A stretch of 64,000 bases of DNA from Lewinella sp. IMCC34183 (GTDB lineage: Bacteria; Bacteroidota; Bacteroidia; Chitinophagales; Saprospiraceae): contig NZ_QMEM01000009.1 in the NCBI RefSeq assembly GCF_003390915.1, positions 62,001-126,000 on the forward strand, read 5' to 3'. Shown here one piece after another: positions 1 through 8,680 of this stretch. A program made the position numbers and the translations under genes. Under the pieces are notes generated by a model. The model had not been told where the DNA came from and ran no database searches. It saw only the letters and a list, made by a program, of their open reading frames with translations. Every line of letters starts with the position of its first letter. Position 1 is the stretch's first letter.

Positions 1-231
1 TCCAGACAGATCTACGAAATCGCCTTAAGTACCGGCAGTATCAATCCGTACCGGTACCCCACTGGCGTGGACGCTCCCGTGAATAAATCGCTCGGCCCCC
101 GCAGAAACGGAGAGACCTTCGGTGGTTGCTTCAGCCGCAATTGGATGTCTTTTTGTGACGATTTCAGTTCCTGCATGGCACAGGCCACCAGCCCGGTGGC
201 CGTCGGTGCTGCCATCGCTATCTCCTGTATT

Positions 232-239
232 TAACTTCG
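232..239 (+). promoter_or_regulatory. possible -7 box before the small membrane protein
   Basis: The octamer TAACTTCG ends five bases before the ATG at 245. It differs from the Bacteroidota -7 consensus TAnnTTTG at one position. No convincing -33 element is visible, so this is a weak call that mainly supports the start at 245. Confidence 0.3.
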
Positions 240-244
240 GCAAC

Positions 245-433
245 ATGAAACGCCTCCTCACCCTGCTAGTGGCATCCTCCCTGCTAATCACGGTCGGCGC
301 CTACCTCAAGGTCTCCTCTCCCAGCGCGGCCGGCTACGCTAGCTACGTCATGGGCTTCGGTTTACTAATGCTCGCGTTCTGCCTCGGCGCGATGATAACG
401 CGGGATCGTACTTCAACGCAAAGATCACGCTGA
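245..433 (+). CDS. small two-helix membrane protein
   Basis: A 62-residue protein with two predicted membrane helices (about residues 3-20 and 33-53) separated by a short Ser/Pro loop, and a basic Arg-rich C-terminus. The frame is open further upstream to 122, but the upstream part has an unnatural composition, so the ATG at 245 is preferred. The second helix, rich in Gly, Leu and Ala, resembles the helical pairs of GldL-like proteins only in a general way; I do not recognise the family. It is alone, followed at 507 by a strong hairpin. The 244 bases to its left hold no gene I can support. Confidence 0.45.
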   Translation: MKRLLTLLVASSLLITVGAYLKVSSPSAAGYASYVMGFGLLMLAFCLGAMITRDRTSTQRSR

Positions 434-506
434 CCGTCCGAAAACCTCTTGCTAGCATACGGCGGCTGACGAGAAAGGACGTCAGGGAAAAACGCCCCTC
501 TGGTAT

Positions 507-544
507 GGAATACCCACCCCGAAAGTGATCGGGGTGGGTATTCC
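507..544. terminator. perfect 14-bp hairpin between convergent genes
   Basis: Arms at 507-520 and 531-544 are perfectly complementary (GGAATACCCACCCC in the left arm) around a 10-base loop. It lies between the + strand gene ending at 433 and the - strand gene ending at 612, where a bidirectional terminator is expected. There is no long T-run, so the termination role is inferred from position. Confidence 0.6.
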
Positions 545-611
545 TGTCCGACCGCGACGAGCGATGACCAATTTCGGCCAATAAGCGAAGACGCTTACCT
601 CAGGTCGTATT

Positions 612-1358
612 TCAGAAATGTACTCCCATACGCAGTTCAACGCCGGCGACTCCGGCGGGTCGGGCGTAGTTCGTCCGAAACGGCGGCGTCAGTTCCGGTA
701 GCGGCTCGTTCAGCTTACCCAAGCTGAAGACCGGGCCCAACTCCAAATAGGCGGGCCGACGGGCATCGCGTGAGCTCCGCAGTCCCAGTCCAATACCAAC
801 GATCGATACCAGAGAACGGGCCCGTAATTCTCCAGGATAACGGCTAACCTCATTTCCACCGCTATCACGTCCTACTTCCGCTCCGCTTACACTAGCGTTC
901 AGGTTGATCAGCAACGTGTGGTGCACCACCCCGTAGAGTTTGTCGGCGGGCGCCCGAAAGCGTATCTCCAGATCCGTCGGGAGGGATAGGTACTGCATCG
1001 TCATTTCGACGTTGAGGGGCTGCGGCGGGATCATACAGTCCTGGCCGATTAGCCGACAGGCTACGGTTCCGGCATCCGACCGTTGGCCGACGTTGTACAG
1101 GGCATAGCCCACTCCGGCCCGGACCGCCACCTGCTCGCCGATGGGTATGCGCCGCTGTAACTCGACTGCGATGTCTAATCCACCGCCGTAGGGATTGGCG
1201 TAAGCAACATCCTTCAATCCGCTAGCCCACACTACACCAACATTCAGCTGGGCGGTGAAACTGCCGGGATAGATATTAGGCGGGTCGGCCTGAGCGTACA
1301 GCGGGCGAACGGCAAAAGCGAGCAGCACCGCGAACATCAAAAAGAGACGAAAGCGCAT
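612..1358 (-). CDS. probable outer-membrane beta-barrel protein
   Basis: The protein is 248 residues with a Sec signal peptide (residues 1-23, hydrophobic core then LYAQ at the probable cleavage site). The mature part has alternating short polar/hydrophobic stretches (for example VGVGYALYNVGQ, LEIRFRAPADKL, VGIGLGLRSS) and ends in an aromatic residue (MGVHF), all typical of small Bacteroidota porin-like barrels. The in-frame extension to 1445 was rejected because the signal peptide starts at the ATG at 1358. It contains one CRLIGQDCMIP segment with a Cys pair that may form a disulfide. Function unknown. Confidence 0.6.
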   Translation of the reverse strand: MRFRLFLMFAVLLAFAVRPLYAQADPPNIYPGSFTAQLNVGVVWASGLKDVAYANPYGGGLDIAVELQRRIPIGEQVAVRAGVGYALYNVGQRSDAGTVACRLIGQDCMIPPQPLNVEMTMQYLSLPTDLEIRFRAPADKLYGVVHHTLLINLNASVSGAEVGRDSGGNEVSRYPGELRARSLVSIVGIGLGLRSSRDARRPAYLELGPVFSLGKLNEPLPELTPPFRTNYARPAGVAGVELRMGVHF

Positions 1359-1540
1359 CAGCCAGGGGATTTGATCCTTTAATATAGCGTCCTGCGGACG
1401 GCCACCCCCCGGTGCCTTACCACGGTAGTAAAAGCTTAACACCACTGGAGCGATGTGCCCGCAAGCCTACAGGTCCCAGCCAGTGAATTTATGGGTGTCG
1501 CCTTCCCTCTCCGTCACCCCCCGGTTTTCGGGCTTCGCCC

Positions 1541-3211
1541 CTAGTCCGCCACCCGGAAGACCAGGTAATCCCCCACCCGGTGCAGGGCCTCGGAGTCTAT
1601 TTCCGGAGGAAGCGGCTCACCCGAGCTGGTCACGTAGTAGCGGAGCGGGGCACCGCCCCACAGTCCGGCCCCTTCGGATTCGCGTTGCTCCCACAGGTAT
1701 CGCGGATAAAATGCCTCGTCGGAGAAGCTTGCCGGGGAGCCCGCAGGTAAATCTTCCAGCAATTCCGTGGCGGCACGGTACCCACCGGCCATATCGTAGT
1801 AGTACAGGTGCAGGTTGAATTGCGCCGGCACCCGGGCAACCAGCAGGGAGGTACCCAGCAGCGCGGTGACGGTGGCCGTACCCGCTCCGACCTGCCGGGC
1901 CAGACTCACGATCAGGAATACCAGCCCGAAGCTCGCCTGTAGTGGAAGCGTGCGGTGGAAGGGGACGGCGCGCATCCCGACCGCGGTGAAGACCACTGCC
2001 AACCAAAGCAGTATCCAGAGGGTAGCCAGCCTGCTTGCTTTTTGGTCAGCCCCCAGCCACCCGCGCGCCGCCGCCGCCAACAGCACCAGCGGCAGGAGGA
2101 AAGGCCACCCGTTCAGCGGCTCGGGCGAGATATAGTTAAGGTAGCCCGGCACCGTAGGGAGAAACCGCAGTGCAAAATCCAGAAGCCCCTCCGGCACGGC
2201 ACTAACGTAGCGGTTGGCGACGAAGGCCCTGTCCCCCGAGTAGGTCAGCGCGGGCAGGTGAAATACCAGGACGGCAACCATGGTGGCGACCTGCCAGCGG
2301 AGAAACCGCGGGGCCCACGACCGCGCCGATAGCCAGGCGAGGCCGATCCAGACCAGCAGGGCCAGGTGTACGTACAGAAACACCGGTACCGAAGCGTAAC
2401 CTCCCACACACCCCAGGCTGAACAGCGCCAGGGCTCCCGCGCCGCCTCCGGTGCGGTAGCGCCATAGCCCCACCACCGCCATCCAGGAAAAGAGGTAGAG
2501 CAGGCCGTAGCCCCGCGCCTGGGCGGCAAAGCCCCAGACCGGTAGCGTGGCCGACACCAGAAGCACCGTGGCTACCGCCCCGGCCCGACTCCCCAGCAGG
2601 CCGCGCAGCCACCCGTACTGCAGGCCGCCGACGACCAGCAGGGAGAGCAGCGAAAGCAGGCGACCCGTGGCGACCAGATCGCCCGTCCACCCGAAAAGGG
2701 CGCCGTTGATGACGTTGAATAACAGGTGGTTATTGGGCAGCATGTAGTAACTGAGCGCCCGCCACGGGCCTACCCCCGCGGCGTGGACGGCGGAGAACGC
2801 TTCGTCGTAGGCCAACGGAAGCCGGTCCACCGCGTACCCCCACAGACCGGCCTGAACGGCTACCTGCACCAGGAGGTACGGTAGGTCGGCGCGACCGAAC
2901 GGCAGGATCAGGGGCCGCCGGCCAAATCCCCGTCGCCACCGGCGATATATGAAGTACAGAACGGGGAGTCCCGCGGCGATCACCAGCAGGCACCACCCGT
3001 TGCCCCGTTGCTTGGTGAGGGGAGTAAAGAATTCGTCGTCCCAGACCGTCGACCGATAGAAGGGTTCCCCCGCGAGGTAGCCGGCCCGCAGGGAATCGTA
3101 ATCCTGCAGCAGGTACCAGCCGGCGTACGTGATTCCCGTCAGCAGAAGCAGGGCACCGCCGGCCAAGGCCAGCCGTCCCAAAAACGCGCGTGAGCCGCCG
3201 GGTAGGCGCAT
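1541..3211 (-). CDS. GT-C family membrane glycosyltransferase (ArnT/PMT-like)
   Basis: A 556-residue polytopic protein with about eleven hydrophobic segments. After the first helices comes an acidic loop motif YDEAFSAVHAAG (D136/E137) and then LPNNHLLFNVING (about 159-170), the arrangement seen in family 39/GT-C transferases that take sugars from polyprenyl-phosphate donors on the periplasmic face. A soluble C-terminal part (about 470-556) follows the last helix. The target is unknown. It begins at an ATG eleven bases downstream of a TACCTTAG box and stands alone between two barrel-like proteins. Confidence 0.7.
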   Translation of the reverse strand: MRLPGGSRAFLGRLALAGGALLLLTGITYAGWYLLQDYDSLRAGYLAGEPFYRSTVWDDEFFTPLTKQRGNGWCLLVIAAGLPVLYFIYRRWRRGFGRRPLILPFGRADLPYLLVQVAVQAGLWGYAVDRLPLAYDEAFSAVHAAGVGPWRALSYYMLPNNHLLFNVINGALFGWTGDLVATGRLLSLLSLLVVGGLQYGWLRGLLGSRAGAVATVLLVSATLPVWGFAAQARGYGLLYLFSWMAVVGLWRYRTGGGAGALALFSLGCVGGYASVPVFLYVHLALLVWIGLAWLSARSWAPRFLRWQVATMVAVLVFHLPALTYSGDRAFVANRYVSAVPEGLLDFALRFLPTVPGYLNYISPEPLNGWPFLLPLVLLAAAARGWLGADQKASRLATLWILLWLAVVFTAVGMRAVPFHRTLPLQASFGLVFLIVSLARQVGAGTATVTALLGTSLLVARVPAQFNLHLYYYDMAGGYRAATELLEDLPAGSPASFSDEAFYPRYLWEQRESEGAGLWGGAPLRYYVTSSGEPLPPEIDSEALHRVGDYLVFRVAD

Positions 3212-3222
3212 GGGTTTTCAGG

Positions 3223-3230
3223 CTAAGGTA
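3223..3230 (-). promoter_or_regulatory. TACCTTAG box (variant -7 element)
   Basis: On the - strand the octamer TACCTTAG lies 11 bases before the ATG at 3211. The same octamer precedes the starts at 22782 and 26355, so it may be a variant of TAnnTTTG. Inference from recurrence and position only. Confidence 0.35.
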
Positions 3231-3285
3231 CTTCCCGGGGTGCCGAAGCCGTACGGCCGGCGGCGGTGATCGATGTTGGAGGGTT

Positions 3286-3972
3286 CTAAAAGGTGTGGCC
3301 CACCCCGACCGAAAAGCGGAATTCCCGGAACCGAAAGCGGTAGTCGGTATTGTCGACGGCCACCGTATGCTGGCCGGCCATCAGCGGCAATTCGACCTCG
3401 AGCTGCAGGTTCAGTAGCCGTCCGCGTGTCCGGGCCCCGGCGAGGAGCGAGGGACTGAGCCGGGGATGTACCGCGCGGTAGATCGCGTACTGCAATCCGC
3501 TGAGGTCGCCCCGGCCGTAGTTGGCATTGATCCGCAGCATCCCCCCGGCGTAGAATCCGCTGGAGCGGTTGGCGTCGGTACGGTGGGCGCGGTGGGTTCC
3601 ATAGAACACCCGCACCGGCACGGCCAGGGACGTCAGGTACCCGCCCTGTATCCGCCCCCGACGCTCGACGCCCCCGGACGCCGATGGGGTGGGCGCCCCG
3701 AACCGGATGGTCTTAAAATTGCGGGACGACAGGCGGACGCCGGTTTCGAACGACCACTTGCCAAAGCCGTACCGCCGGTAATTCACCTCCGCCGCGATTG
3801 CGGAATTCGGTTGGTAGAACTGCACCCGGTCGGTGCCGAAGGCCTGCTCCTCCCCATTGTTCTCCATCACCGATCCTATTAGAAAGGTGGACCAGGCGGT
3901 GGACTGACCGCTGGCGGCCACGGAAAGCGTAACAAGGAGGGCGCACAGCGCCAGGAAGCGAGCAACATTCAT
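3286..3972 (-). CDS. secreted protein, probable outer-membrane barrel
   Basis: The protein has 228 residues, with a signal peptide (MNVARFLALCALL, cleavage after about residue 22, ASGQS). The rest is rich in Tyr, Arg and alternating hydrophobics (VNYRRYGFGKWSFETGVRLS, FRFREFRFSVGVGHTF) and ends with Phe, as expected of an outer-membrane beta-barrel. It is transcribed towards the glycosyltransferase gene with a 74-base gap. No family recognised beyond the fold guess. Confidence 0.55.
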   Translation of the reverse strand: MNVARFLALCALLVTLSVAASGQSTAWSTFLIGSVMENNGEEQAFGTDRVQFYQPNSAIAAEVNYRRYGFGKWSFETGVRLSSRNFKTIRFGAPTPSASGGVERRGRIQGGYLTSLAVPVRVFYGTHRAHRTDANRSSGFYAGGMLRINANYGRGDLSGLQYAIYRAVHPRLSPSLLAGARTRGRLLNLQLEVELPLMAGQHTVAVDNTDYRFRFREFRFSVGVGHTF

Positions 3973-4044
3973 ATCCTCCGAACGAATGTACCCCCGCCGG
4001 ATAGTTCTAAGGGCTTGTTAAAGCGGAAAAGTAGGAGACCGCAG

Positions 4045-4335
4045 TCAGTAGTCTCCCGCCGGATTCTCCGTCTCGCTCAGGAAGCGCTCGGTCTTGGCGC
4101 GCTCCACCTTATTGTAGAGGCGTTCGGATTCGTGGCGGTCGCGGACCACCTTGGCCAGCGTAAAGCAGGCGCTGACGGTAAAGACGAAGCCCATGGCCAG
4201 GAATCCCTTGGTGGCCGGCGGGGCGGCGAGGAGAATGATGCCCGCCAGCGTGCCCCCGCAGGCCAGCACGAAGGCGATCCAGGCCATACTGTGGAAGGCC
4301 CTGCTGTTGGAATGGTCGATGAGGGTATGCGACAT
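4045..4335 (-). CDS. YiaA/YiaB two-helix domain inner-membrane protein
   Basis: A 96-residue protein with two hydrophobic helices (about 14-38 and 43-62) followed by KVVRDRHESERLYNK. The pattern AWIAF(V)L, then a second helix, then VRDR is the signature of the YiaAB domain (PF05360-type) of small inner-membrane proteins of unknown role. The gene stands alone and is divergent from the peptidase gene starting at 4524. Confidence 0.7.
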   Translation of the reverse strand: MSHTLIDHSNSRAFHSMAWIAFVLACGGTLAGIILLAAPPATKGFLAMGFVFTVSACFTLAKVVRDRHESERLYNKVERAKTERFLSETENPAGDY

Positions 4336-4523
4336 GTCGGTTGCGTTAGGTTCCGGATTGGATGATCGGGGAAAGGTGGGTAGCTGACCGGGCGACCCCT
4401 TCCGTTTATCGACCGAAACGGGTTCCAGCCCGACGGAAATCGTCGCACCCGCGCCCCGCCGCGAAAAACCTACACGCGTTACGTGCCGTTTTCCCTCTTT
4501 GCCCCTTTACCAAAAACAACTGC

Positions 4524-6716
4524 ATGCGTTTCCTGCTCCCCCTCCTGTTGCTGCTCGCTACCCCCCTGCTGGCCCAGCAACAGCGCCCCATCACCCTCGA
4601 GGATATTTGGGCTACCTACACCTTTAATCCCGCGGGCGTAGCCGGCTTCAACTTTCTGCAGGACGGTCGCTCCTACGCCCGCCTGGAGGGCAATGCGGTA
4701 GTCACTTACGACATCACCACGGGCAACGCCACCGACACCCTCGTCGAGGGCAGCGCGCTACCCACGGAGGGGGGCTTCAATGGCAGCATCGATAATTATA
4801 CGCTCAGCGACGACGAGGACCGTATCCTCATCAGCAGCGCGACGGATCAGCTGTTTCGCCGCAGCTCGGAATCCTTCTTCTACGTATACGACCGGTCCGC
4901 CGGCACCCTCACCCCCGTGTACCCCGATGCCAAGATCCGCCTGGCCACCCTGGACCCCGCCGGAGAACGGGTCGCCTTCGTGGTCGACAACAACATCTAC
5001 ATCCGCGACCTGAGCAGCGGCGACCTTACGCAGGTGACCGAGGACGGCGAGACCAACACCATCATCAACGGTGCCAGCGACTGGGTCTACGAGGAAGAAT
5101 TCGGCTTCAGCAAGGCGCTGTACTGGAACGCCGACGGCAGCCGGCTGGCCTACCTCAAGTTTGACGAGCGGGCGGTTCCCGAGTTTACCTACACCAACTT
5201 CCGGGGCGACATGTACCCCGAGTACGAAACCTTCAAGTACCCCAAGGTCGGGGAGGAAAACAGCACGGTCAGCCTGCACGTCTACGCCCCCGAGACCGCC
5301 TCGACTACCGATCTCCTGACCGTCAACGGGGCCAACAGCGGCGACTGGCACTACCTGCCCCGCGTACAGTGGACCCTCGACCCCGACGAGCTGACCGCCC
5401 AGCGCATGAACCGCCACCAGAACGACCTGGAATTGCTGCTCTTCGACCTCGGCAGCGGCGAGCAGCGTACGCTGCTCGAAGAGAAGAACAAGTACTACGT
5501 GGACGTGACCGACAACCTGACCTTCCTGGAAGACGGCTTCATCTGGACCAGCGAGCAGGACGGCTTCAACCAGATCTACTACTACAATATGGACGGCGGC
5601 AAGCCGCAGCAGCTGACCTCCGCGAAGTTCGACGTCACGGAGTTTTACGGGGTGCACGACGGGCGCATCTACTTCCAGGCGGCCGGGCGCGACCCGATGC
5701 AGCGGGAGGTGTACACCAAGAGTCTGAAGGGGCGCGACCTGCCCGGCCCCATAGCGGACGAACGCGGCTACAACGATGCACAATTCTCCGGCACCTACGA
5801 CTACTTCGTCCTTACCCACTCCACCATCAACGAGCCGCCAACGGTGCGGGTGATGGACAGCCGGGGCAGCGAGGTCCGCGAAATAATCAGCAACGATGCC
5901 CTGCGCCAGAAGATCCGGGCCTACGGCTACCAGCCCGTTGATTTCTTTACCTTCACCACGGAGGAGGGCACCGAGCTGAACGGCTACATGATCAAGCCGG
6001 CAAACATGGACTCCACCGTTCAGCATCCGCTGCTGATGCACGTCTACGGCGGCCCCGGCAGTCAGCAGGTGCTCGACAACTGGCGCGGACAAAACATGGC
6101 CTGGTTCCAGCTGCTGGCCCAGAAGGGGTTCGTGGTGGCCGTAGTGGACAACCGCGGCACCGGTGCCCGCGGGCAGGAGATGAAGAAGCAGACCTACCTC
6201 ACGCTGGGCAAACAGGAGACCGAGGACCAGATCAGCGCCGCCCGCTACCTGGGTTCTCTGCCCTACATCAATAAGGACAAGATCGGCATCTTCGGCTGGA
6301 GCTACGGTGGATTCATGGCGCTGCACGGCATCCTGCAAGGCAACGACGTATTCGCCGCGGCCATCGCCGTAGCGCCGGTGACCAACTGGAAGTGGTACGA
6401 CTCGATCTACACCGAGCGGTACATGCGGACCTACGCCGAAAACAAGGAGGGGTACGAGAAGAACAGTCCGATCAACTACGCCGACCGCCTGAAGGGCGAC
6501 CTCCTGCTGGTACACGGGATGGGCGACGACAACGTCCACTTCCAGCACACCGCGGAGATGGCCAACGCCCTGATCATGAACAACAAGCAGTTTGAAACCT
6601 ACTTCTACCCGAACCGAAATCACGGCATCTATGGCGGTCCCACCCGGCTGCACCTCTACACCAAGATGACCAATTTCCTGCTGAACAGCATCGGGCCGGA
6701 TGCTCCTACCAAGTAA
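4524..6716 (+). CDS. S9B dipeptidyl-peptidase IV family serine peptidase
   Basis: A secreted 730-residue peptidase that should remove X-Pro-type dipeptides from peptide N-termini. Signal peptide residues 1-18 (MRFLLPLLLLLATPLLAQ) fix the ATG at 4524; the open frame to 4362 lacks a signal sequence. The N-terminal half is the DPP-IV beta-propeller, including the WVYEEEF segment that carries the paired Glu of this family. The C-terminal alpha/beta-hydrolase has GWSYGG (Ser593), GDDNVHF (Asp668) and NHGIYGG (His700), the same spacing as human DPP4. A rho-independent terminator follows at 6790. Confidence 0.93.
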   Translation: MRFLLPLLLLLATPLLAQQQRPITLEDIWATYTFNPAGVAGFNFLQDGRSYARLEGNAVVTYDITTGNATDTLVEGSALPTEGGFNGSIDNYTLSDDEDRILISSATDQLFRRSSESFFYVYDRSAGTLTPVYPDAKIRLATLDPAGERVAFVVDNNIYIRDLSSGDLTQVTEDGETNTIINGASDWVYEEEFGFSKALYWNADGSRLAYLKFDERAVPEFTYTNFRGDMYPEYETFKYPKVGEENSTVSLHVYAPETASTTDLLTVNGANSGDWHYLPRVQWTLDPDELTAQRMNRHQNDLELLLFDLGSGEQRTLLEEKNKYYVDVTDNLTFLEDGFIWTSEQDGFNQIYYYNMDGGKPQQLTSAKFDVTEFYGVHDGRIYFQAAGRDPMQREVYTKSLKGRDLPGPIADERGYNDAQFSGTYDYFVLTHSTINEPPTVRVMDSRGSEVREIISNDALRQKIRAYGYQPVDFFTFTTEEGTELNGYMIKPANMDSTVQHPLLMHVYGGPGSQQVLDNWRGQNMAWFQLLAQKGFVVAVVDNRGTGARGQEMKKQTYLTLGKQETEDQISAARYLGSLPYINKDKIGIFGWSYGGFMALHGILQGNDVFAAAIAVAPVTNWKWYDSIYTERYMRTYAENKEGYEKNSPINYADRLKGDLLLVHGMGDDNVHFQHTAEMANALIMNNKQFETYFYPNRNHGIYGGPTRLHLYTKMTNFLLNSIGPDAPTK

Positions 6717-6789
6717 TTTCTGCCCGCCGCCACCGAACTACGGCCTTCGCCGCCGGGTTAGCAAGGGGCAGTAAAAGTTTTACTTATCC

Positions 6790-6830
6790 AGAAAGGCTAC
6801 CGTCATGACCCGGCGTAGCCTTTCTTTTTT
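6790..6830 (+). terminator. rho-independent terminator after the DPP-IV gene
   Basis: AGAAAGGCTAC (6790-6800) pairs perfectly with GTAGCCTTTCT (6815-6825) around a 14-base loop, followed by a T-run. It ends 10 bases before the smpB ATG, so smpB transcripts must start inside or after it. Confidence 0.85.
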
Positions 6831-6840
6831 ATATTACCCT

Positions 6841-7305
6841 ATGGCCAAGAAGAACAAGGAAAAAGAGTTCGTCAACCGCAAGGCGCGGTTCGAGTACGAG
6901 TTCTTGGAAAGTGTCGAGGCCGGTATCAAACTGGCCGGCACCGAGATCAAGAGCATCCGCGCCGGTCACGTGAACCTCCGCGACGGCTACTGCGTGTTTG
7001 AGCGCGGGGAGATGTACCTGCGCTCCCTCTACATCGGAGAATACAAGGAAGGTAACCAGTTCAACCACGAGGAGCGCCGCCCCCGCAAGCTGCTGATGAA
7101 ACGGCAGGAGATCCGCAAGTGGGAAAAGAAGGTCAAGGAAAAGGGCCTCACCATCATTCCGTACCGCGTCTACATCAACGAGCGGGGTCTGGCGAAGGTG
7201 GAAGTGGTGCTGGTACAGGGCAAGAAAGTGTACGACAAGCGCGATACCATCCGCCAGCGCGAGAACAAGCGTCAGATGGACCGGGTCCGGAAGCAGTATC
7301 TGTAG
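6841..7305 (+). CDS. smpB: SsrA-binding protein SmpB
   Basis: A 154-residue protein that binds tmRNA and delivers it to stalled ribosomes in trans-translation. It shows the family hallmarks NRKARFEYEFLESVEAGIKL, LAGTEIKSIRAGHVNL, PRKLLMKRQEI, and the basic C-terminal tail KVYDKRDTIRQRENKR. The ATG at 6841 is used: an earlier in-frame ATG (6805) sits inside the loop of the preceding terminator and would add a tail absent from the family. No tmRNA gene was recognised in the window. Confidence 0.95.
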   Translation: MAKKNKEKEFVNRKARFEYEFLESVEAGIKLAGTEIKSIRAGHVNLRDGYCVFERGEMYLRSLYIGEYKEGNQFNHEERRPRKLLMKRQEIRKWEKKVKEKGLTIIPYRVYINERGLAKVEVVLVQGKKVYDKRDTIRQRENKRQMDRVRKQYL

Positions 7306-7318
7306 GTTGTGGGGAAGA

Positions 7319-7374
7319 GGTTACGGGTTACGGGTAACCCGCAACCCGTAACCCGTAACCCGTAACCCGCAACC
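7319..7374. repeat. GGGTTAC/GTAACCC heptamer inverted repeat
   Basis: Short heptads of GGTTACG type run into the complementary heptads CCCGTAA, with two CCGCAAC variants, giving a fold-back structure 14 bases after the smpB stop and 4 bases before the end of the convergent transglycosylase gene. It could serve as a bidirectional terminator. The heptad regularity is unlike the ordinary hairpins in this window. Confidence 0.75.
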
Positions 7375-7377
7375 CAC

Positions 7378-8490
7378 CTAAAGACTAGCCACCGCGCGGT
7401 ACCGGTCGAAGAAGGTGATGAGCAGGCTTTCGCGCAGCGCAACGAAACTCCAGACCGGTTGCTGGTAGACCAGGGATTCGGCGTTCACCCCCAGCAGGAT
7501 ACGGATGGGATCGTACCCCATGATCGTAGCCGTGGCGTAAGCCGCCTCCAGGTTCTCGTCGCGCGGAAGCTCGACCAGGTTTTCCCGGCCCCAGAGGAAG
7601 CGCTGTACGGCTTGCTTCTTGTGGGAGGGCACCCGCAGGCGGTAGCCTACACCCCGCGAGGGAATGTAGCCCTGTACGAAGTTGGGATTGAGTCGCCGCA
7701 GGGTAGAAAGCCGCAGGTCACACTCGCGGGCGATCTTGTTCAGGGACATATAGCGATGAACGAACACGTAGTCGATGACCTCCGTCTCGTGTGGTACCAG
7801 TCCGTGGTCACCGTAGTAGTTCACGGCGTAGGCCGCGGCAACGTAATTGGCCACGTACCGCTGGGTTTCCGAGGGAAGGAAGCGAGCTACCTTTTCGTAT
7901 TTGCGGGAGTTGGCGGCGCGGATAGCCTGACGAACCCGGCCGTCGCCACAGTTGTAGGCGGCCAGCGCCAGGTGCCAGTCGTCGAACTGCCCGTGTAGAC
8001 GCTTAAGCATCAGCACGGCGGCCTCGGTACTGCGGTACAGGTCAAGACGCTCGTCGACGATGGAGTCGACCCGCAGGCCCATTTCACGGGCGGTAGCGGG
8101 CATCAGCTGCCAGAGTCCGGCCGCACTAGCGGAGGAGACGGCACCGGGTACCAGCATCGACTCGGCCACGGCCAGGTACTTCAGGCTGGCCGGCATGTGG
8201 TGCTTGCGCAGGTAGTAATCGAAGATCGGAAAGTACTGATTAGCCCGGCCGAGCATACGTTCGGTGCTCCGATGGCCTAATTCTAAATAATCGGCGATTT
8301 TTCGCTTGGTAAAATCATCTGCAGTTGCTACATTTAGCGGCAGATTCAGAAGTTGTACGCGGGATACGATTTTAGAGCGCGTATTCTCGTTAACAGGGGT
8401 GGCAGGGGACGCAAAAGCGTCAGCTTGGAAGGGGAGGAGTACCAGTTGCAATAGCATTAACTGGCACAGCACCTTGTGCAAATTGCTCAT
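7378..8490 (-). CDS. MltD-like lytic transglycosylase with LysM-like domain
   Basis: A 370-residue periplasmic peptidoglycan lyase. Signal peptide about residues 1-27. The SLT (GH23) domain spans about 85-215: catalytic Glu110 in AVAESMLVPGAVS, then GLWQLMPATAREMGL and ALAAYNCGDGRV. A LysM-like segment follows (about 240-288, HRYMSLNKIARECDLRLS ... LNPN). This is the MltD arrangement, shorter than E. coli MltD and with one recognisable LysM. A hairpin followed by six T residues lies only 17 bases before the ATG, which suggests transcriptional attenuation of this gene. Confidence 0.88.
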   Translation of the reverse strand: MSNLHKVLCQLMLLQLVLLPFQADAFASPATPVNENTRSKIVSRVQLLNLPLNVATADDFTKRKIADYLELGHRSTERMLGRANQYFPIFDYYLRKHHMPASLKYLAVAESMLVPGAVSSASAAGLWQLMPATAREMGLRVDSIVDERLDLYRSTEAAVLMLKRLHGQFDDWHLALAAYNCGDGRVRQAIRAANSRKYEKVARFLPSETQRYVANYVAAAYAVNYYGDHGLVPHETEVIDYVFVHRYMSLNKIARECDLRLSTLRRLNPNFVQGYIPSRGVGYRLRVPSHKKQAVQRFLWGRENLVELPRDENLEAAYATATIMGYDPIRILLGVNAESLVYQQPVWSFVALRESLLITFFDRYRAVASL

Positions 8491-8506
8491 TTGTTAGTGT
8501 CTCGTG

Positions 8507-8540
8507 AAAAAATACGCCCCCGCCATCAGGCGGGAAGGCG
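8507..8540 (-). terminator. terminator-like hairpin in the transglycosylase leader
   Basis: Read on the - strand, GGCGG-type arms at 8537-8540/8529-8534 pair with 8515-8518/8519-8524 around a 4-base loop, followed by TATTTTTT (8514-8507). The T-run ends 17 bases before the start codon at 8490. An intrinsic terminator this close to a start usually means attenuation or riboswitch control, or the 3' end of a separate small RNA. Confidence 0.65.
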
Positions 8541-8680
8541 TTGCTGGGATCCTAATCTGCCCCGGCAAATACCTTACAGTGGGTGAAAACCCGATTGCTG
8601 TACTTGCAAAGCTAGTGGTGTCGACCCACGCCAATCAAGGGCGGAAGCCGTCAGTTTGTCTTTTTAACAGACTACTTACG
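8541..8680 (+). ncRNA. candidate structured RNA, family unknown
   Basis: Consecutive hairpins can be drawn on the + strand: 8541-8548 with 8561-8568 (8 bp including a U-G wobble that would be an A-C mismatch on the other strand); 8575-8579 with 8598-8602 enclosing GGGT-GAAA-ACCC (8581-8592); GTGG 8615-8618 with CCAC 8626-8629; and GGC-GGAA-GCC (8640-8649). Two GNRA tetraloops and the wobble favour the + strand as the RNA. However, the terminator at 8507-8540 works on the - strand, so orientation is unresolved. I could not match it to a known family. Confidence 0.4.

Noticed and set aside
12-291. Two overlapping short open frames on the - strand at the left edge
   Set aside because: They overlap in different frames, have no recognisable motif or promoter, and overlap the start of the + strand small membrane protein gene.
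4758-6653. 631-codon open frame on the - strand
   Set aside because: It lies entirely antisense to the DPP-IV gene, which has a full catalytic triad and signal peptide. The antisense product is a low-complexity Val/Gly/Leu-rich sequence typical of GC-rich shadows.
7319-7374. CRISPR-like array
   Set aside because: Units are only seven bases long, have no spacers and are inverted to each other; no cas genes are near.
8541-8670. Cobalamin or c-di-GMP-I riboswitch
   Set aside because: Short matches exist (GGTGAAAACC; GAAA stem then GCAAAGC), but the B12 box, the P1 closing helix and the P3 elements are missing, so no family was assigned.
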